A stretch of DNA of 64,000 nt from Alcanivorax jadensis T9 (GTDB lineage Bacteria > Pseudomonadota > Gammaproteobacteria > Pseudomonadales > Alcanivoracaceae). Position 1 is the first letter of the stretch. Each line of letters begins with the position of its first letter. The position numbers and the translations under genes were made by a program. The stretch spans positions 25,728 through 89,727 of the forward strand of contig NZ_ARXU01000015.1 in NCBI RefSeq assembly GCF_000756655.1, given 5' to 3'. Positions 18,112-25,887 of the stretch are shown piece after piece. The notes under the pieces are model-generated. The model did not search any database. It saw only the letters and a program-made list of their open reading frames with translations, and was not told the origin of the DNA.

Positions 18112-18663
18112 ATGAAAGTGATGATGCGTAATGTTCTGGTGGCGTCTTGTTCCCTGATCGCTGCCTCGGGTGCGTTTGCGGCTGGCCCCTACGTTGGTGG
18201 TAACTACAGCCAGATTCAGTATGACAACGAGGAAATAGACAGCGATACCCTAAAAATTGATGCGGCCACGATTCGTGCCGGTTTCGAGTTTACCGACTTC
18301 CTGGCACTAGAGGCGCGGGGTGGCATGGGGTTTGACAAGGATTCCCGTGGCATTGTCGACTTCGAGATGGATCATCTTTACGGCGGCTACGTGAAACTCG
18401 GTGCGCCGGTGGGCGAAACCCTGCGCCCCTATGTGATCGGTGGCTACAGCAAGGTGAAGGGAGAGGTCTCCGCCAGCGGCTCCGTGGCGGGAGTGAACTA
18501 TTCTTTCAGTGACACGGAGACCTTCGAGGATGAATCCTGGGGTGCCGGGCTGGATTTCAACCTGACCGATACTCTGGGTGCCAATCTGGAATACATGCGT
18601 TATGTGGATACCGATGAGGAAGAAATTTCCGGTGTCAGCGTTGGGCTGCGTTCCGCATTTTAA
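18112..18663 (+). CDS. Small outer-membrane beta-barrel protein
   Basis: A 183-residue protein with a signal peptide cleaved after ASGAFA. The mature part shows alternating amphipathic strands (YVGGNYSQIQY, ALEARGGMGFDK, YGGYVKLG, PYVIGGYSKVKG, ANLEYMRYV, GVSVGLRSAF) and ends in Phe, as outer-membrane barrels do. This is the OmpA-like/Opa-like eight-strand class; no peptidoglycan-binding domain is present. AAAGGAGAG precedes the start. Function cannot be told. Confidence 0.88.
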   Translation: MKVMMRNVLVASCSLIAASGAFAAGPYVGGNYSQIQYDNEEIDSDTLKIDAATIRAGFEFTDFLALEARGGMGFDKDSRGIVDFEMDHLYGGYVKLGAPVGETLRPYVIGGYSKVKGEVSASGSVAGVNYSFSDTETFEDESWGAGLDFNLTDTLGANLEYMRYVDTDEEEISGVSVGLRSAF

Positions 18664-18675
18664 GGCGGAGCCGGG

Positions 18676-18698
18676 CGCCGGATGTCAGTTATCCGGCG
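18676..18698. terminator. Hairpin between convergent genes
   Basis: CGCCGGAT and ATCCGGCG flank a seven-base loop at the junction of the barrel gene (+) and the ABC1 gene (-). There is no T-run on either side, so termination is possible but not certain. Confidence 0.4.
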
Positions 18699-20016
18699 TC
18701 ACTTCCAATGCCCTTTCCAGGTTGGGCCGGAACGCGGTATTGACGCCCAGTTTCATCATCGTCCAGTAGTGGCCGCTGACCACTCGTTCAATCAGCAGGC
18801 TGCGCGAGGATGGCTGAAACTTCAACATCTGTTCCAGGGGAGTACGTTTTACCTGGCGGAGGATGTCGGTGTGCAGTTCCGAGCGGCCAAAATCGTAGGG
18901 CTTGTCATCGAAGGCGCGTAGCAACAAGGCAATCCAGGTGGCATAGAACTGGCCGTTGACCTGGGTGTCTTTTTTGCGAGCGCCCAGTTGCATCAGCAGG
19001 GTATCCAGATGTTCCCACTGCTGGTTCAACGCGCTATGTACTATATTTCGCAGCAAGTCTGCATCCTGGGGAGGCAACCGTTTTACCGCACCGAAATCGT
19101 AAATCACGATGGTGCCATCCGGGCGAAAGGCAAAGTTGCCCGGGTGCGGATCACAGTGGACTGCCCGTAACTGGAAAATCTGCTGGCCCAGGGCGTCGAA
19201 AAGTCGCTCGCCAAGCAGGTTGCGGGTAGCCTGATCAAAGCCGTGATCGTCATCTACCTGGTCCAGCGCAATGCCGGTTTCCTGGCTAAGGGTCAGTACC
19301 TTTTCGCTGGATAACTCATCGAACACCTGTGGGATCACCAGCCAGGGCTGGTCATGATGGAAATCCCGGAAGTGTTTCAGATTGCCCGCTTCCTGTCGGT
19401 AGTCCAGCTCTTCGTGGAGCTGGTTGCGGATTTCCCGGAACACCGCATCGAGGGCGGCTTCGTCAACCTTGAGCAGGCTGCCCAGGCGCAGGATGCGACG
19501 CAGATGTTTCATGTCGGAATCAATGGATTCCTTCACTGCCGGGTACTGAACCTTGACGACCACGTTGTCGCCATCATGGGTCGTGGCGCGGTGTACCTGG
19601 CCGATTGAGGCGGCGGCAAACGGCGTTTCCTCAAAATCGGCAAACAGCTGATCCAGGGTGCCGCCAAGCTCCCGTTCCAGTTGGTGGCGAATCACATGGA
19701 AGGGCATGGGCGCCGAGGCGTTCTGCAATACCTTGAGCTGATCGCTGATTTCCTTGGGCAGAATGTCCTGCATCTGCGAGGCGATCTGCCCCACCTTCAT
19801 CACCGCCCCTTTCATCTCCCCGAGGGTGGCAGCCACCTCCCGACCGATATGCTGAAGCAGTTTTTCCCGGTCTGCGGCCTTGGCAATGTCGGACTGGAAC
19901 AGCCCTTTGACCTGATGGCCGGCGACGCGGGTGGCAATGGAGGTGGTCATGCCGGTCAGCCGGAACAGGCGGCCGGTGGCAGTGGTGGGGCGCTTGCGAC
20001 GACGGTCGTCAGCCAT
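18685..20016 (-). CDS. ABC1/UbiB-family atypical kinase-like ATPase
   Basis: A 443-residue protein of the ADCK/UbiB group. Family features are visible in order: KxGQ motif (MKVGQIASQ, about residue 73), Ala-rich loop (AAASIGQVHRA), catalytic Lys (VVVKVQYP), ExD-type segment (EELDYRQEAGN), HCDPHPGNF and YDFGAVK. UbiB proteins support ubiquinone synthesis and lipid handling as ATPases. This one lacks the two C-terminal membrane helices of canonical UbiB and stands apart from ubi genes, so it is probably a paralogue. GAGGACTCC precedes the ATG. Confidence 0.88.
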   Translation of the reverse strand: MADDRRRKRPTTATGRLFRLTGMTTSIATRVAGHQVKGLFQSDIAKAADREKLLQHIGREVAATLGEMKGAVMKVGQIASQMQDILPKEISDQLKVLQNASAPMPFHVIRHQLERELGGTLDQLFADFEETPFAAASIGQVHRATTHDGDNVVVKVQYPAVKESIDSDMKHLRRILRLGSLLKVDEAALDAVFREIRNQLHEELDYRQEAGNLKHFRDFHHDQPWLVIPQVFDELSSEKVLTLSQETGIALDQVDDDHGFDQATRNLLGERLFDALGQQIFQLRAVHCDPHPGNFAFRPDGTIVIYDFGAVKRLPPQDADLLRNIVHSALNQQWEHLDTLLMQLGARKKDTQVNGQFYATWIALLLRAFDDKPYDFGRSELHTDILRQVKRTPLEQMLKFQPSSRSLLIERVVSGHYWTMMKLGVNTAFRPNLERALEVTPDN

Positions 20017-20171
20017 GGAGTCCTCGGGTAACGCTGTGGGATAGTCATTCTCGGCACGTTGTGACCGAGTCAGCAGGTGCCATCAGACTCTAGCGCTTGT
20101 CCGGCAGGGTGTACATGGTGGGATGAAGCCATAAAGAGGAGGGGGAGGGGTGGTTTTTCGCTAAATAGCAG

Positions 20172-20201
20172 GCAAAAGAAAGGGGCCCAAATCAGGCCCC
20201 A
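20172..20201 (-). terminator. Terminator of the phasin-like gene
   Basis: On the - strand a GGGGCC / GGCCCC hairpin is followed by TTTCTTTT, 33 bases past the stop codon. Confidence 0.8.
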
Positions 20202-20233
20202 AAGGAGAGTACAACAGAATCAGGGAAACAGAA

Positions 20234-20662
20234 TCAGCTACGTTTTTCCCCGGCAGAAACCAGTTCGTTGAACAGTTTCTCGCCTTCTTCACGTGCGGAG
20301 GCTACGGCGCCCAGGCCGGCCAGCACGAATTCGTTGGTTTCTTCAGCTTTCTCGCCACGCTCTTTCTTGCCGGCTTCTACCAGTTTCTCGTACAGGGCCT
20401 GACGCTTTTCCGGAGCGGTGTCCAGCAGCTGACGGGCAGCCAGCAGGGCGCCACGGCTGGCCAGCAGGGCCTTGGGCTTGTCTTCGGCGTCTTCACCAAA
20501 AGCTTCGGTGCCGGCTTCAACATACTTGTTCAGCAGCTCTTCAGAGCCTTCTTCAGCCTTCTCGTAAGCACCCAGGCCGGCCAGATACAGTTTGTTGCCC
20601 AGTTCTTTGGCACGGTTTACCAGAGTTTCGCTTTGTTCGCGCAGATCTTTCAGCTCGCCCAT
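20234..20662 (-). CDS. Phasin-like granule-associated protein with internal duplication
   Basis: A 142-residue, highly charged, fully helical protein. The motif LYLAGLGAYEKAEEGSEELL...YVEAG near the N-terminus recurs as FVLAGLGAVASAREEGEKLF...LVSAG at the C-terminus, as in PhaF/PhaI-type phasins that coat storage granules. In a wax-ester/PHA-accumulating organism a lipid-inclusion surface protein is plausible. Two ATGs lie six bases apart; AGGA is three bases from the first and nine from the second, so the second is chosen. It has its own terminator and a divergent promoter region. Confidence 0.75.
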   Translation of the reverse strand: MGELKDLREQSETLVNRAKELGNKLYLAGLGAYEKAEEGSEELLNKYVEAGTEAFGEDAEDKPKALLASRGALLAARQLLDTAPEKRQALYEKLVEAGKKERGEKAEETNEFVLAGLGAVASAREEGEKLFNELVSAGEKRS

Positions 20663-20916
20663 GATCATGATTCCTTTACGTTGTCCGGTGTAAAAAAGAA
20701 TTTGTTGCAGCGATTAAGTGCGCTGCGTGGGACAAAGAGTAAGGATTCATAGGGGAGAGAGGCCCGCTAACTGTCCAACAATTGGACATGTGCGGAAAGG
20801 AAGGGAATCTTCAGGATGTGATATCCATCAATGTCAGTACGCCAAACCTCGCATGGTCGTGCTTTATTCTCATGCGTACACTGGCTAAAAAGGCTGTACC
20901 GGCAAGAGAGAACATA

Positions 20917-21297
20917 ATGATAGAAAAATTCATCGCCAAAGTGCCCTCGCGGATCTGGGCTGATGGTCGACCGGCTCGTGCCCGCCAGTGGGAAGCGGAA
21001 TTCAACGTGGCCTCCTGGGTCCGTATTGCCGGGGCCGCAGGCAAGGTGCAGTTGGTAGTGCGTTATATGGACAGCAAGGCCGACCGGGCGGTGCTGGTGG
21101 ATACTGCTGACGTTGGGGGCGAGGGTAGTGCCCTGTTGTCCGGGAGTATTCGTCTGAAGCTAACCGCGGATGTGGAGCAGGTGCAGATCTCCCTGCGGCT
21201 CAGCGAGCCAGCCATGACCCATGTGGTGGAAGAGCTGTTCATGCAGCGTCGTGGCGCCGCACTGAAATCGTCCGATAAGCTGATTTCCAACTACTGA
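20917..21297 (+). CDS. Hypothetical protein, beta-rich
   Basis: A 126-residue soluble protein not assigned to a family. Strand-like segments (EAEFNVASWVRIAG, VQLVVRYMDSKADRAVLVDTA, IRLKLTADVEQVQISLRL) suggest a beta-sandwich. The frame is open further upstream, but the ATG at 20917 is preceded by AAGAGAGAACAT, almost the same leader found before the small gene on the opposite strand at 21575. No signal peptide. It could be real but lineage-specific. Confidence 0.65.
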   Translation: MIEKFIAKVPSRIWADGRPARARQWEAEFNVASWVRIAGAAGKVQLVVRYMDSKADRAVLVDTADVGGEGSALLSGSIRLKLTADVEQVQISLRLSEPAMTHVVEELFMQRRGAALKSSDKLISNY

Positions 21298-21372
21298 TCA
21301 GACAGGAAGATGGATAAGTTGGCTGCTCCGGGCCGATGGCCGTGGCGGCCTTGTGCTGTGTTGGCTGTGGCC

Positions 21373-21405
21373 AAAAAATAAACGCGTCAGCCCTGCCGGC
21401 TGACG
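21373..21405 (-). terminator. Terminator overlapping the 62-residue gene stop
   Basis: On the - strand GCGTCAGCC and GGCTGACGC pair around a short loop and are followed by GTTTATTTTTT. The stop codon of the small gene lies inside the stem, which supports that gene being expressed. Confidence 0.8.
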
Positions 21406-21575
21406 CGCTGCGGAAAATCCAGCCTGCCCTCCAGGTCGTCCTGTTCCGTGGACGCCGTGCCATCACGGTTCACCAGGGACTCCGGCAAGCTCTGAAAATC
21501 CAGACCGGTGAGCCGGTTCAGGTTTTCCAGTGCCGTTGTCGGGCGCAGTTTTCGTAATCTCAGAATCTTGCTCAT
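21387..21575 (-). CDS. Small hypothetical protein (62 aa)
   Basis: The peptide MSKILRLRKLRPTTALENL... is basic at its N-terminus and acidic at its C-terminus and matches no family I know. Support comes from the terminator that contains its stop codon and from a purine-rich leader (GAGAGAGAACATGCC) before the ATG, similar to that of the gene at 20917. A start ten codons further up is possible but less likely. Confidence 0.55.
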   Translation of the reverse strand: MSKILRLRKLRPTTALENLNRLTGLDFQSLPESLVNRDGTASTEQDDLEGRLDFPQRVSRQG

Positions 21576-21742
21576 GGCATGTTCTCTCTCGCTTGGGGTT
21601 AGCAAAGCGAGAACCGTGCCAGCATTGTGAAAATATTTTTATTGTTTTTGCTCAAAGGGTTACGGTGGCAATGTGAAAAAAGTCACGGCGAAATGGGCGG
21701 AACCCGGCAGCAAGTGACAATTTTGGTAACCCTCCTTTCCTG

Positions 21743-22579
21743 TCAATCCAGAAAGAAATCCGGCAATAGCTTGTCATCGTCCAGATCCGGGTCCACCCGA
21801 TAGCCGCTGAGATCGCTGATGCCGCTATCGCGAAGTACGTCCTCATCAATAAAGAAGTGCCCGCTAGCGTCGGCTACCGGTCTGGTGAGGATGGCCCAGG
21901 CCGCATCGGCCATGATCGATGGCTGGCGAGCAGCCTTTACGGTGGGCGCGCCGCCCAGCTGGTTCTGTACTGCAGCGGTATTGATGACGGTTTTCGGCCA
22001 CAGGGCATTTACCGCTACCTTGCCGGCGTATTCGTCGGCCATCCCCAGTACACACAGGCTCATGCCGTACTTGGCCATGGTGTAGGCCACGTGGCGGCCA
22101 AACCAGTGGGGCGCCATGTTCAATGGCGGGGCCAGGTTGAGGATGTGCGGGTTGGCGGCTTTCTTCAGATGGGGCAGGCACAGCTTGCTGGCCATGAAAG
22201 TGCCGCGACTGTTGATCTGATGCATCAGGTCGTAGGACTTCATGGTGGTGGCTTCGGTGCCGGTCAGGGAGATGGCACTGGCATTGTTGACCAGAATGTC
22301 GATGCCGCCAAAGGTGTCTACGGCCTGGTCCACGGCGGCCTGCAGCTGTTCCTCGTAGCGAATATCCCCCACGCAGGGCAGGGCTGTGCCACCCGCCTCG
22401 CGGATTTCCTCGGCCGCGGTATAGATGGTGCCCGGTAGTTTGGGGTGGGGCTCTGTAGTTTTCGCAAACAGGACGACGTTGGCGCCGTCACGGGCCGCGC
22501 GCAAGGCAATCGCCTTGCCGATGCCACGGCTGGCGCCGGTGATAAACAGGGTTTTGCCTTTGAGGTTGGCGGTGGACAT
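21743..22579 (-). CDS. Short-chain dehydrogenase, HSDL2-like
   Basis: A 278-residue SDR. LFITGASRGIGKAIALRAA binds the nucleotide, VLFAKTTEPHPKLPGTIYTAAEEI is a stretch characteristic of hydroxysteroid-dehydrogenase-like 2 proteins, and NNASAIS plus YTMAKYG provide the catalytic YxxxK. HSDL2 relatives act on lipid-derived alcohols or ketones; the exact reaction is not established. The catalytic Ser position reads LNLAPPLN rather than the usual Ser-containing strand, as in the HSDL2 group. It is divergent from an AraC regulator 122 bp away, probably its controller. Confidence 0.88.
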   Translation of the reverse strand: MSTANLKGKTLFITGASRGIGKAIALRAARDGANVVLFAKTTEPHPKLPGTIYTAAEEIREAGGTALPCVGDIRYEEQLQAAVDQAVDTFGGIDILVNNASAISLTGTEATTMKSYDLMHQINSRGTFMASKLCLPHLKKAANPHILNLAPPLNMAPHWFGRHVAYTMAKYGMSLCVLGMADEYAGKVAVNALWPKTVINTAAVQNQLGGAPTVKAARQPSIMADAAWAILTRPVADASGHFFIDEDVLRDSGISDLSGYRVDPDLDDDKLLPDFFLD

Positions 22580-22701
22580 GGTGCTCTCCCGGGGTTGGCG
22601 CCATCAAGTGAACGAGAGTTACTTGTCAGCGGCAGGGCGTAACGTTATGGTTGCTTCTTTCGGTCATTTGGGGCCATAGACGGCATCAGCAGGAAACAGC
22701 C

Positions 22702-23715
22702 ATGACAATACTAAAAATGGACCCTGCGGAGTACTCGGTCTCCGCCGAATACCTGGCCCTTTTTCTGGATGTGATGTCCAGACGGGGCATTGCCAATGAG
22801 GTATTGCTGTCCGACACCGCCATTGAGCCCGGTTGCTGGCGCGATCCCAAGGCGCGGGTAACCGCCCAGGATTTTGAAAGGGTCGTGATGCGCGGTATCC
22901 AGCTTAGCGGTGAACCCTGGCTGGGCTGGGAGTTAGGCGCTGCCATGACGATCTCCTCCCACGGGTTTCTTGGTTATGCCGCCATGAGCAGTGCCACCCT
23001 CGGCGAGGCCATGGAGCTGGCGGTGAAATACTTCCGTACCCGCAGCACCCTGGTACAGCTGGATATTTTCACCGATGGCGACATGGCGGTGATGCAGATC
23101 GATGAGTTGCTGGCGCTGGGTGGGTTGGCGCCGGTAATGATGGAAAGCCTGTTCGCCAGTTTTCACTTCATGGGCCAGAAGTTGTTGCCGGACATGGAGA
23201 TTATTGGTGAGCTGCGTTTTACCTACCCGGAACCGGAGTACTTTGCGCGCATGCGCCCGGTGATGCCGGTGCCGGTGTATTTCGATTGTGCCTACAATCA
23301 AATGCGCTTTCCGGTGGAGCGTCTGGACTATGAGCTGCAGTTTGCCGACCCGCGGCTGGCGCGCATGGCCGCGGATCAGTGTGAACAGGAGATGGCTTCC
23401 ATCAAGGCGCCGCCAGCCCTGCTTGGCCAGGTGCGGCGTATCATTCTGGGCGGTGGTGGACGCTTTCCCGGGGTGGAAGAGGTGGCCAGTGAGCTGCATA
23501 TGTCTTCACGGACCCTCAAGCGCAAGCTGCAGCAATTGGGCACCAGTTATCAGGAGGTGCTGGACGGTTTGCGCAAGGGGCTGGCGGTGGAGTACCTGAC
23601 CCAGACCGACAAGACCGTGGACGAGATCGCCATGAGTCTGGGCTATTCCGATGCCTCCAATTTTGCCCGGGCGTTCCGGCGCTGGACCCTGCGCAGCCCT
23701 TCGGATTATCGATAA
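22702..23715 (+). CDS. AraC-family regulator (OruR-type)
   Basis: A 337-residue protein with an N-terminal arabinose-binding-like domain (about 20-205) and a C-terminal AraC DNA-binding domain with two helix-turn-helix units: VEEVASELHMSSRTLKRKLQQLGTSYQ and VDEIAMSLGYSDASNFARAFRRW. This layout is typical of the OruR/ArgR-like group common in alkane degraders. AGGAAACAGCC before ATG fixes the start. The divergent HSDL2-like dehydrogenase is the likely target. Confidence 0.9.
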   Translation: MTILKMDPAEYSVSAEYLALFLDVMSRRGIANEVLLSDTAIEPGCWRDPKARVTAQDFERVVMRGIQLSGEPWLGWELGAAMTISSHGFLGYAAMSSATLGEAMELAVKYFRTRSTLVQLDIFTDGDMAVMQIDELLALGGLAPVMMESLFASFHFMGQKLLPDMEIIGELRFTYPEPEYFARMRPVMPVPVYFDCAYNQMRFPVERLDYELQFADPRLARMAADQCEQEMASIKAPPALLGQVRRIILGGGGRFPGVEEVASELHMSSRTLKRKLQQLGTSYQEVLDGLRKGLAVEYLTQTDKTVDEIAMSLGYSDASNFARAFRRWTLRSPSDYR

Positions 23716-23721
23716 CAGACG

Positions 23722-23758
23722 CGGCACGTTTCACGCTGGGCGTCGCGTGAAGCGTGTC
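23722..23758. repeat. Inverted repeat downstream of the AraC gene
   Basis: CGGCACGTTTCACGC and GCGTGAAGCGTGTCG are near-perfect arms around an eight-base loop. There is no T-run, so it is either a weak terminator or a regulatory dyad for the HIT gene that follows. Confidence 0.45.
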
Positions 23759-23786
23759 GCATGTTGCTGCCCATCAAGGAGACACC

Positions 23787-24191
23787 ATGGCCACACTTCA
23801 CCCCCGTCTTGCTACTGATACCCGTGCCCTGGGCGAAACCGACTTGTGCTGGCTGCGCTGGATGAATGACCGGCGCTTTGCCTGGCTAATCGTGGTCCCC
23901 AAGCGTGACGGTCTGCGAGAATGGCATCACCTGCCGCTGGCGGACCAGCAGGCGCTGCTGCAGCAGGTCAATGGCCTGGCGGCGGAACTGGAGCGGGTGA
24001 CCGGGGCGGACAAGATCAATCTTGGCGCTCTGGGAAATATGGTGCCGCAATTGCACGTCCATATCATTGCCCGCTTTGAGGGCGATCCCTGCTGGCCCGG
24101 TCCGGTCTGGGGGCAGGGCCAGCCCGAGCCCTGGGCAGAAGGGGAGGTGCCGGAGTGGCTGCAGGGGCTGACCATCGCGGAGGAGGTCTAG
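23787..24191 (+). CDS. HIT-family nucleotide-binding protein
   Basis: A 134-residue protein. The family motif appears as PQLHVHIIARF, with Gln in place of the first His of the usual HxHxH, a variant seen in a proteobacterial HIT subgroup. HIT proteins hydrolyse or bind nucleotide phosphoramidates and adenylates. LIVVPKRDGLREWHHL upstream forms the base of the nucleotide pocket. AAGGAGACACC precedes the ATG. It is followed after 3 bp by a zinc-ribbon gene, so the two form an operon. Confidence 0.87.
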   Translation: MATLHPRLATDTRALGETDLCWLRWMNDRRFAWLIVVPKRDGLREWHHLPLADQQALLQQVNGLAAELERVTGADKINLGALGNMVPQLHVHIIARFEGDPCWPGPVWGQGQPEPWAEGEVPEWLQGLTIAEEV

Positions 24192-24194
24192 CTT

Positions 24195-24389
24195 ATGGCG
24201 GGTCTGGTACCGGTGACCGTGCAATGTCCCCATTGCTGGGAGCCCATCGAGGTGCTGATTGATACGTCGGTGGCGGAGCAGGAATACGTGGAAGACTGTC
24301 AGGTGTGCTGCCAGCCGCTGTTGTTTACGGTGGCGGTGCCGTTCGACAGTGAGGAGCCGCAGGTGGATGTGCGGCCGGAGAATGAATAG
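24195..24389 (+). CDS. CPXCG-motif zinc-ribbon protein
   Basis: A 64-residue protein with CPHCW near residue 11 and CQVCC near residue 35, the two knuckles of a zinc ribbon, and an acidic tail. It belongs to the small CPXCG-motif cysteine-rich family common in gammaproteobacteria; no activity is known. It is translated right behind the HIT gene. Ribosome site GGAGG lies in the end of that gene. Confidence 0.85.
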   Translation: MAGLVPVTVQCPHCWEPIEVLIDTSVAEQEYVEDCQVCCQPLLFTVAVPFDSEEPQVDVRPENE

Positions 24390-24465
24390 CTCGGCCCTGT
24401 GAGGTTGGCTCGGCATCGCTGGCGGCGCGATAGCCAGGATCATGCTGTCCCGAGCTGTTTCGACG

Positions 24466-24613
24466 CCGCTGTAGGAGCTCCTCTTGAGGGGCGAACCACG
24501 CGTCAGCGTGGAAAACGCCCGCGGGCGATCAGGAGTATCAGGGCTTGACAGGTTCCATTGCTGGCCTGCCTCGCTACGCTCGGTTCGCCCCTCAAGAGGA
24601 GCTCCTACAGCAG
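24466..24613. repeat. REP-like inverted pair (30-bp perfect arms)
   Basis: The arms 24468-24497 and 24582-24611 are exact reverse complements, starting GCTGTAGGAGCTCC, and extend a few more bases with one mismatch. The TGTAGGAGC core is typical of gammaproteobacterial REP/BIME sequences. The remaining part of this 291-bp gap holds nothing else I recognise. Confidence 0.75.
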
Positions 24614-24680
24614 CGTTGTAGAAAGTGTTTCACGGCGCTGGTTATCGCCCCGTCCGCGACGCTCCGTGGTGTAGTGGGTA

Positions 24681-25230
24681 TCAGCTGCCTTTGCGATCAA
24701 TATGCCCCAGCTCCCGCTCCGGGCAGACCACATCCCGCACCCGTCGCTTCAACTCGGTAATGTCGGGAAAGCCGCCGTCGGTCTTGCGTTCCCAGACTGG
24801 CTGGCCATTGGCTTCGATGCTGAATACACCGCCGGTGCCTGGTTGCAGGGCCACTTCACTCAGTTCGTCGCTGGAGGTGGCCAGCAATTCCTGCGCGTAC
24901 CAGGCGCTGCGCAGCAGCCAGTTGCACGGGGACCCCCTGCATAACTCCTTGCGTGCTCAGCGTGATCTGAAGTGCGCAGCTGTTGTTCTTTGTCGCGCAG
25001 GTAAGGGTGGCTCCCTTTTCAAGCGGCAAAGGGCAGCAGATGTGCGCTTCAGATCACGCCCTTCGGGGCTTCCAGGCTGGCCCGCACTCGTTGTTGCAAT
25101 TTCTCGATGGATCGACACACGCCTTCAACATTGCGACTAGATTGCGAGCCAGCCTGAAAGCCTGAGCACGCAAGGAGTTATGCAGGGGGTCCCTGCTGCA
25201 GTAGTGAATGGCGACGCGGTTGCCTGGCAT
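24681..25230 (-). pseudogene. SelT/SelW/SelH-like (Rdx) thioredoxin-fold protein, split by an inserted element
   Basis: The downstream part encodes CNWLLRSAWYAQELL...GTGGVFSIEANGQPVWERKTDGGFPDITELKRRVRD, a textbook SelW-family body. The upstream part, starting at 25230 (ATGA overlap with the preceding lipoprotein gene), encodes MPGNRVAIHYCS. Between them lies a 265-bp element (24929-25193) inside the predicted CxxC redox motif. Removing it exactly gives YC-S-T-C-NW in frame; with it present the frame shifts (265 is not a multiple of 3) and the protein is broken. Family members are small redox proteins of uncertain substrate. Whether the insertion abolishes function, or is bypassed, is not known. 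Confidence 0.8.
24929..25193 (+). mobile_element. 265-bp Y-shaped MITE-like element, copy A
   Basis: Perfect 32-bp terminal inverted repeats (24929-24960, 25162-25193) begin GGGACCCCCTGCATAACTCC and enclose two long hairpins: P2 (24961-24985 with 25034-25058, 24 of 25 paired counting G-T) and P3 (25067-25081 with 25148-25162, 14 of 15). No coding sequence inside. No target duplication is visible. The interior is homologous, in opposite orientation, to copy B at 26943-27211. The strand given is the one in which G-T changes behave as wobble pairs. Confidence 0.85.
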
Positions 25231-25811
25231 CAGGGATTGTCGTTACCCGCCAGGAAGGACAGCATTTCCGGGTCCTTGAGCAGGCGGTTGATGGCGCCGC
25301 TGAGGATATCGTTGACCATCTGTTGATTGCGGCTGGCCGAGGGGGTCAGTGGCAGGTCGTGAACCACGCTGCTTTTGTAGGTGCCGGTGTGGAGCACGTC
25401 GTCGCGGCTGGCTTCGGCGAGCAGAGTCAGTGTCAGGGTGACTTCATTGACCACTGAGCCTTCTTCCGGGACATAGTCCAGCTGTTCCAAGCGAACTTCC
25501 AGGCGAGTGGCATCGTCGCCGGGGTTGAAGGCATTGAAGCCCTGAGTCTGCAGCCCTTTGCGAATGGCATCTTCGACAGCGCTTTTCACATCATTGGCCG
25601 GGCGCACCAGGGCGGTGTTTTTATACACGCCGCCGCGGGTGCCGAAAGCTTCCTGGTCACGGGAATCCACCGCCAGAACCTGCACCGGCTGATTCTGTCC
25701 CACATTGGTGGCCTCCACATCGGCAACCGGTTTGACGTCAATCATCTGCGGGCTGAGGGCGCAGCCGGCAAAGGTGGCACTCAGGGCAAGAACTAACACA
25801 GCGCGTAACAT
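25230..25811 (-). CDS. YajG-family lipoprotein
   Basis: A 193-residue protein. The signal MLRAVLVLALSATFAGC has a lipobox ending in the acylated Cys, followed by a YajG-like domain (VQVLAVDSRDQEAFGTRGG, VKSAVEDAIRKGLQTQGF, LEVRLEQLDYVPEEG). The frame is open upstream, but AAGGAG five bases before the ATG at 25811 and the signal peptide set the start. Its stop overlaps the start of the SelW-like gene (ATGA), indicating coupled translation. It follows ispB by 76 bp on the same strand. Role in the envelope is unknown. Confidence 0.85.
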   Translation of the reverse strand: MLRAVLVLALSATFAGCALSPQMIDVKPVADVEATNVGQNQPVQVLAVDSRDQEAFGTRGGVYKNTALVRPANDVKSAVEDAIRKGLQTQGFNAFNPGDDATRLEVRLEQLDYVPEEGSVVNEVTLTLTLLAEASRDDVLHTGTYKSSVVHDLPLTPSASRNQQMVNDILSGAINRLLKDPEMLSFLAGNDNP

Positions 25812-25887
25812 GGGGACTCCTTGGTGGCAGGTTGAGCCAACACCCTGCGAAACGGTATCGCGTGCAGCGTGTTGCCTGTTGCGGTTT

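Noticed and set aside
24929..25193. Group II or group I intron in the SelW-like gene
   Set aside because: Too short, lacks a recognisable catalytic core or boundary consensus, and has perfect terminal inverted repeats instead.
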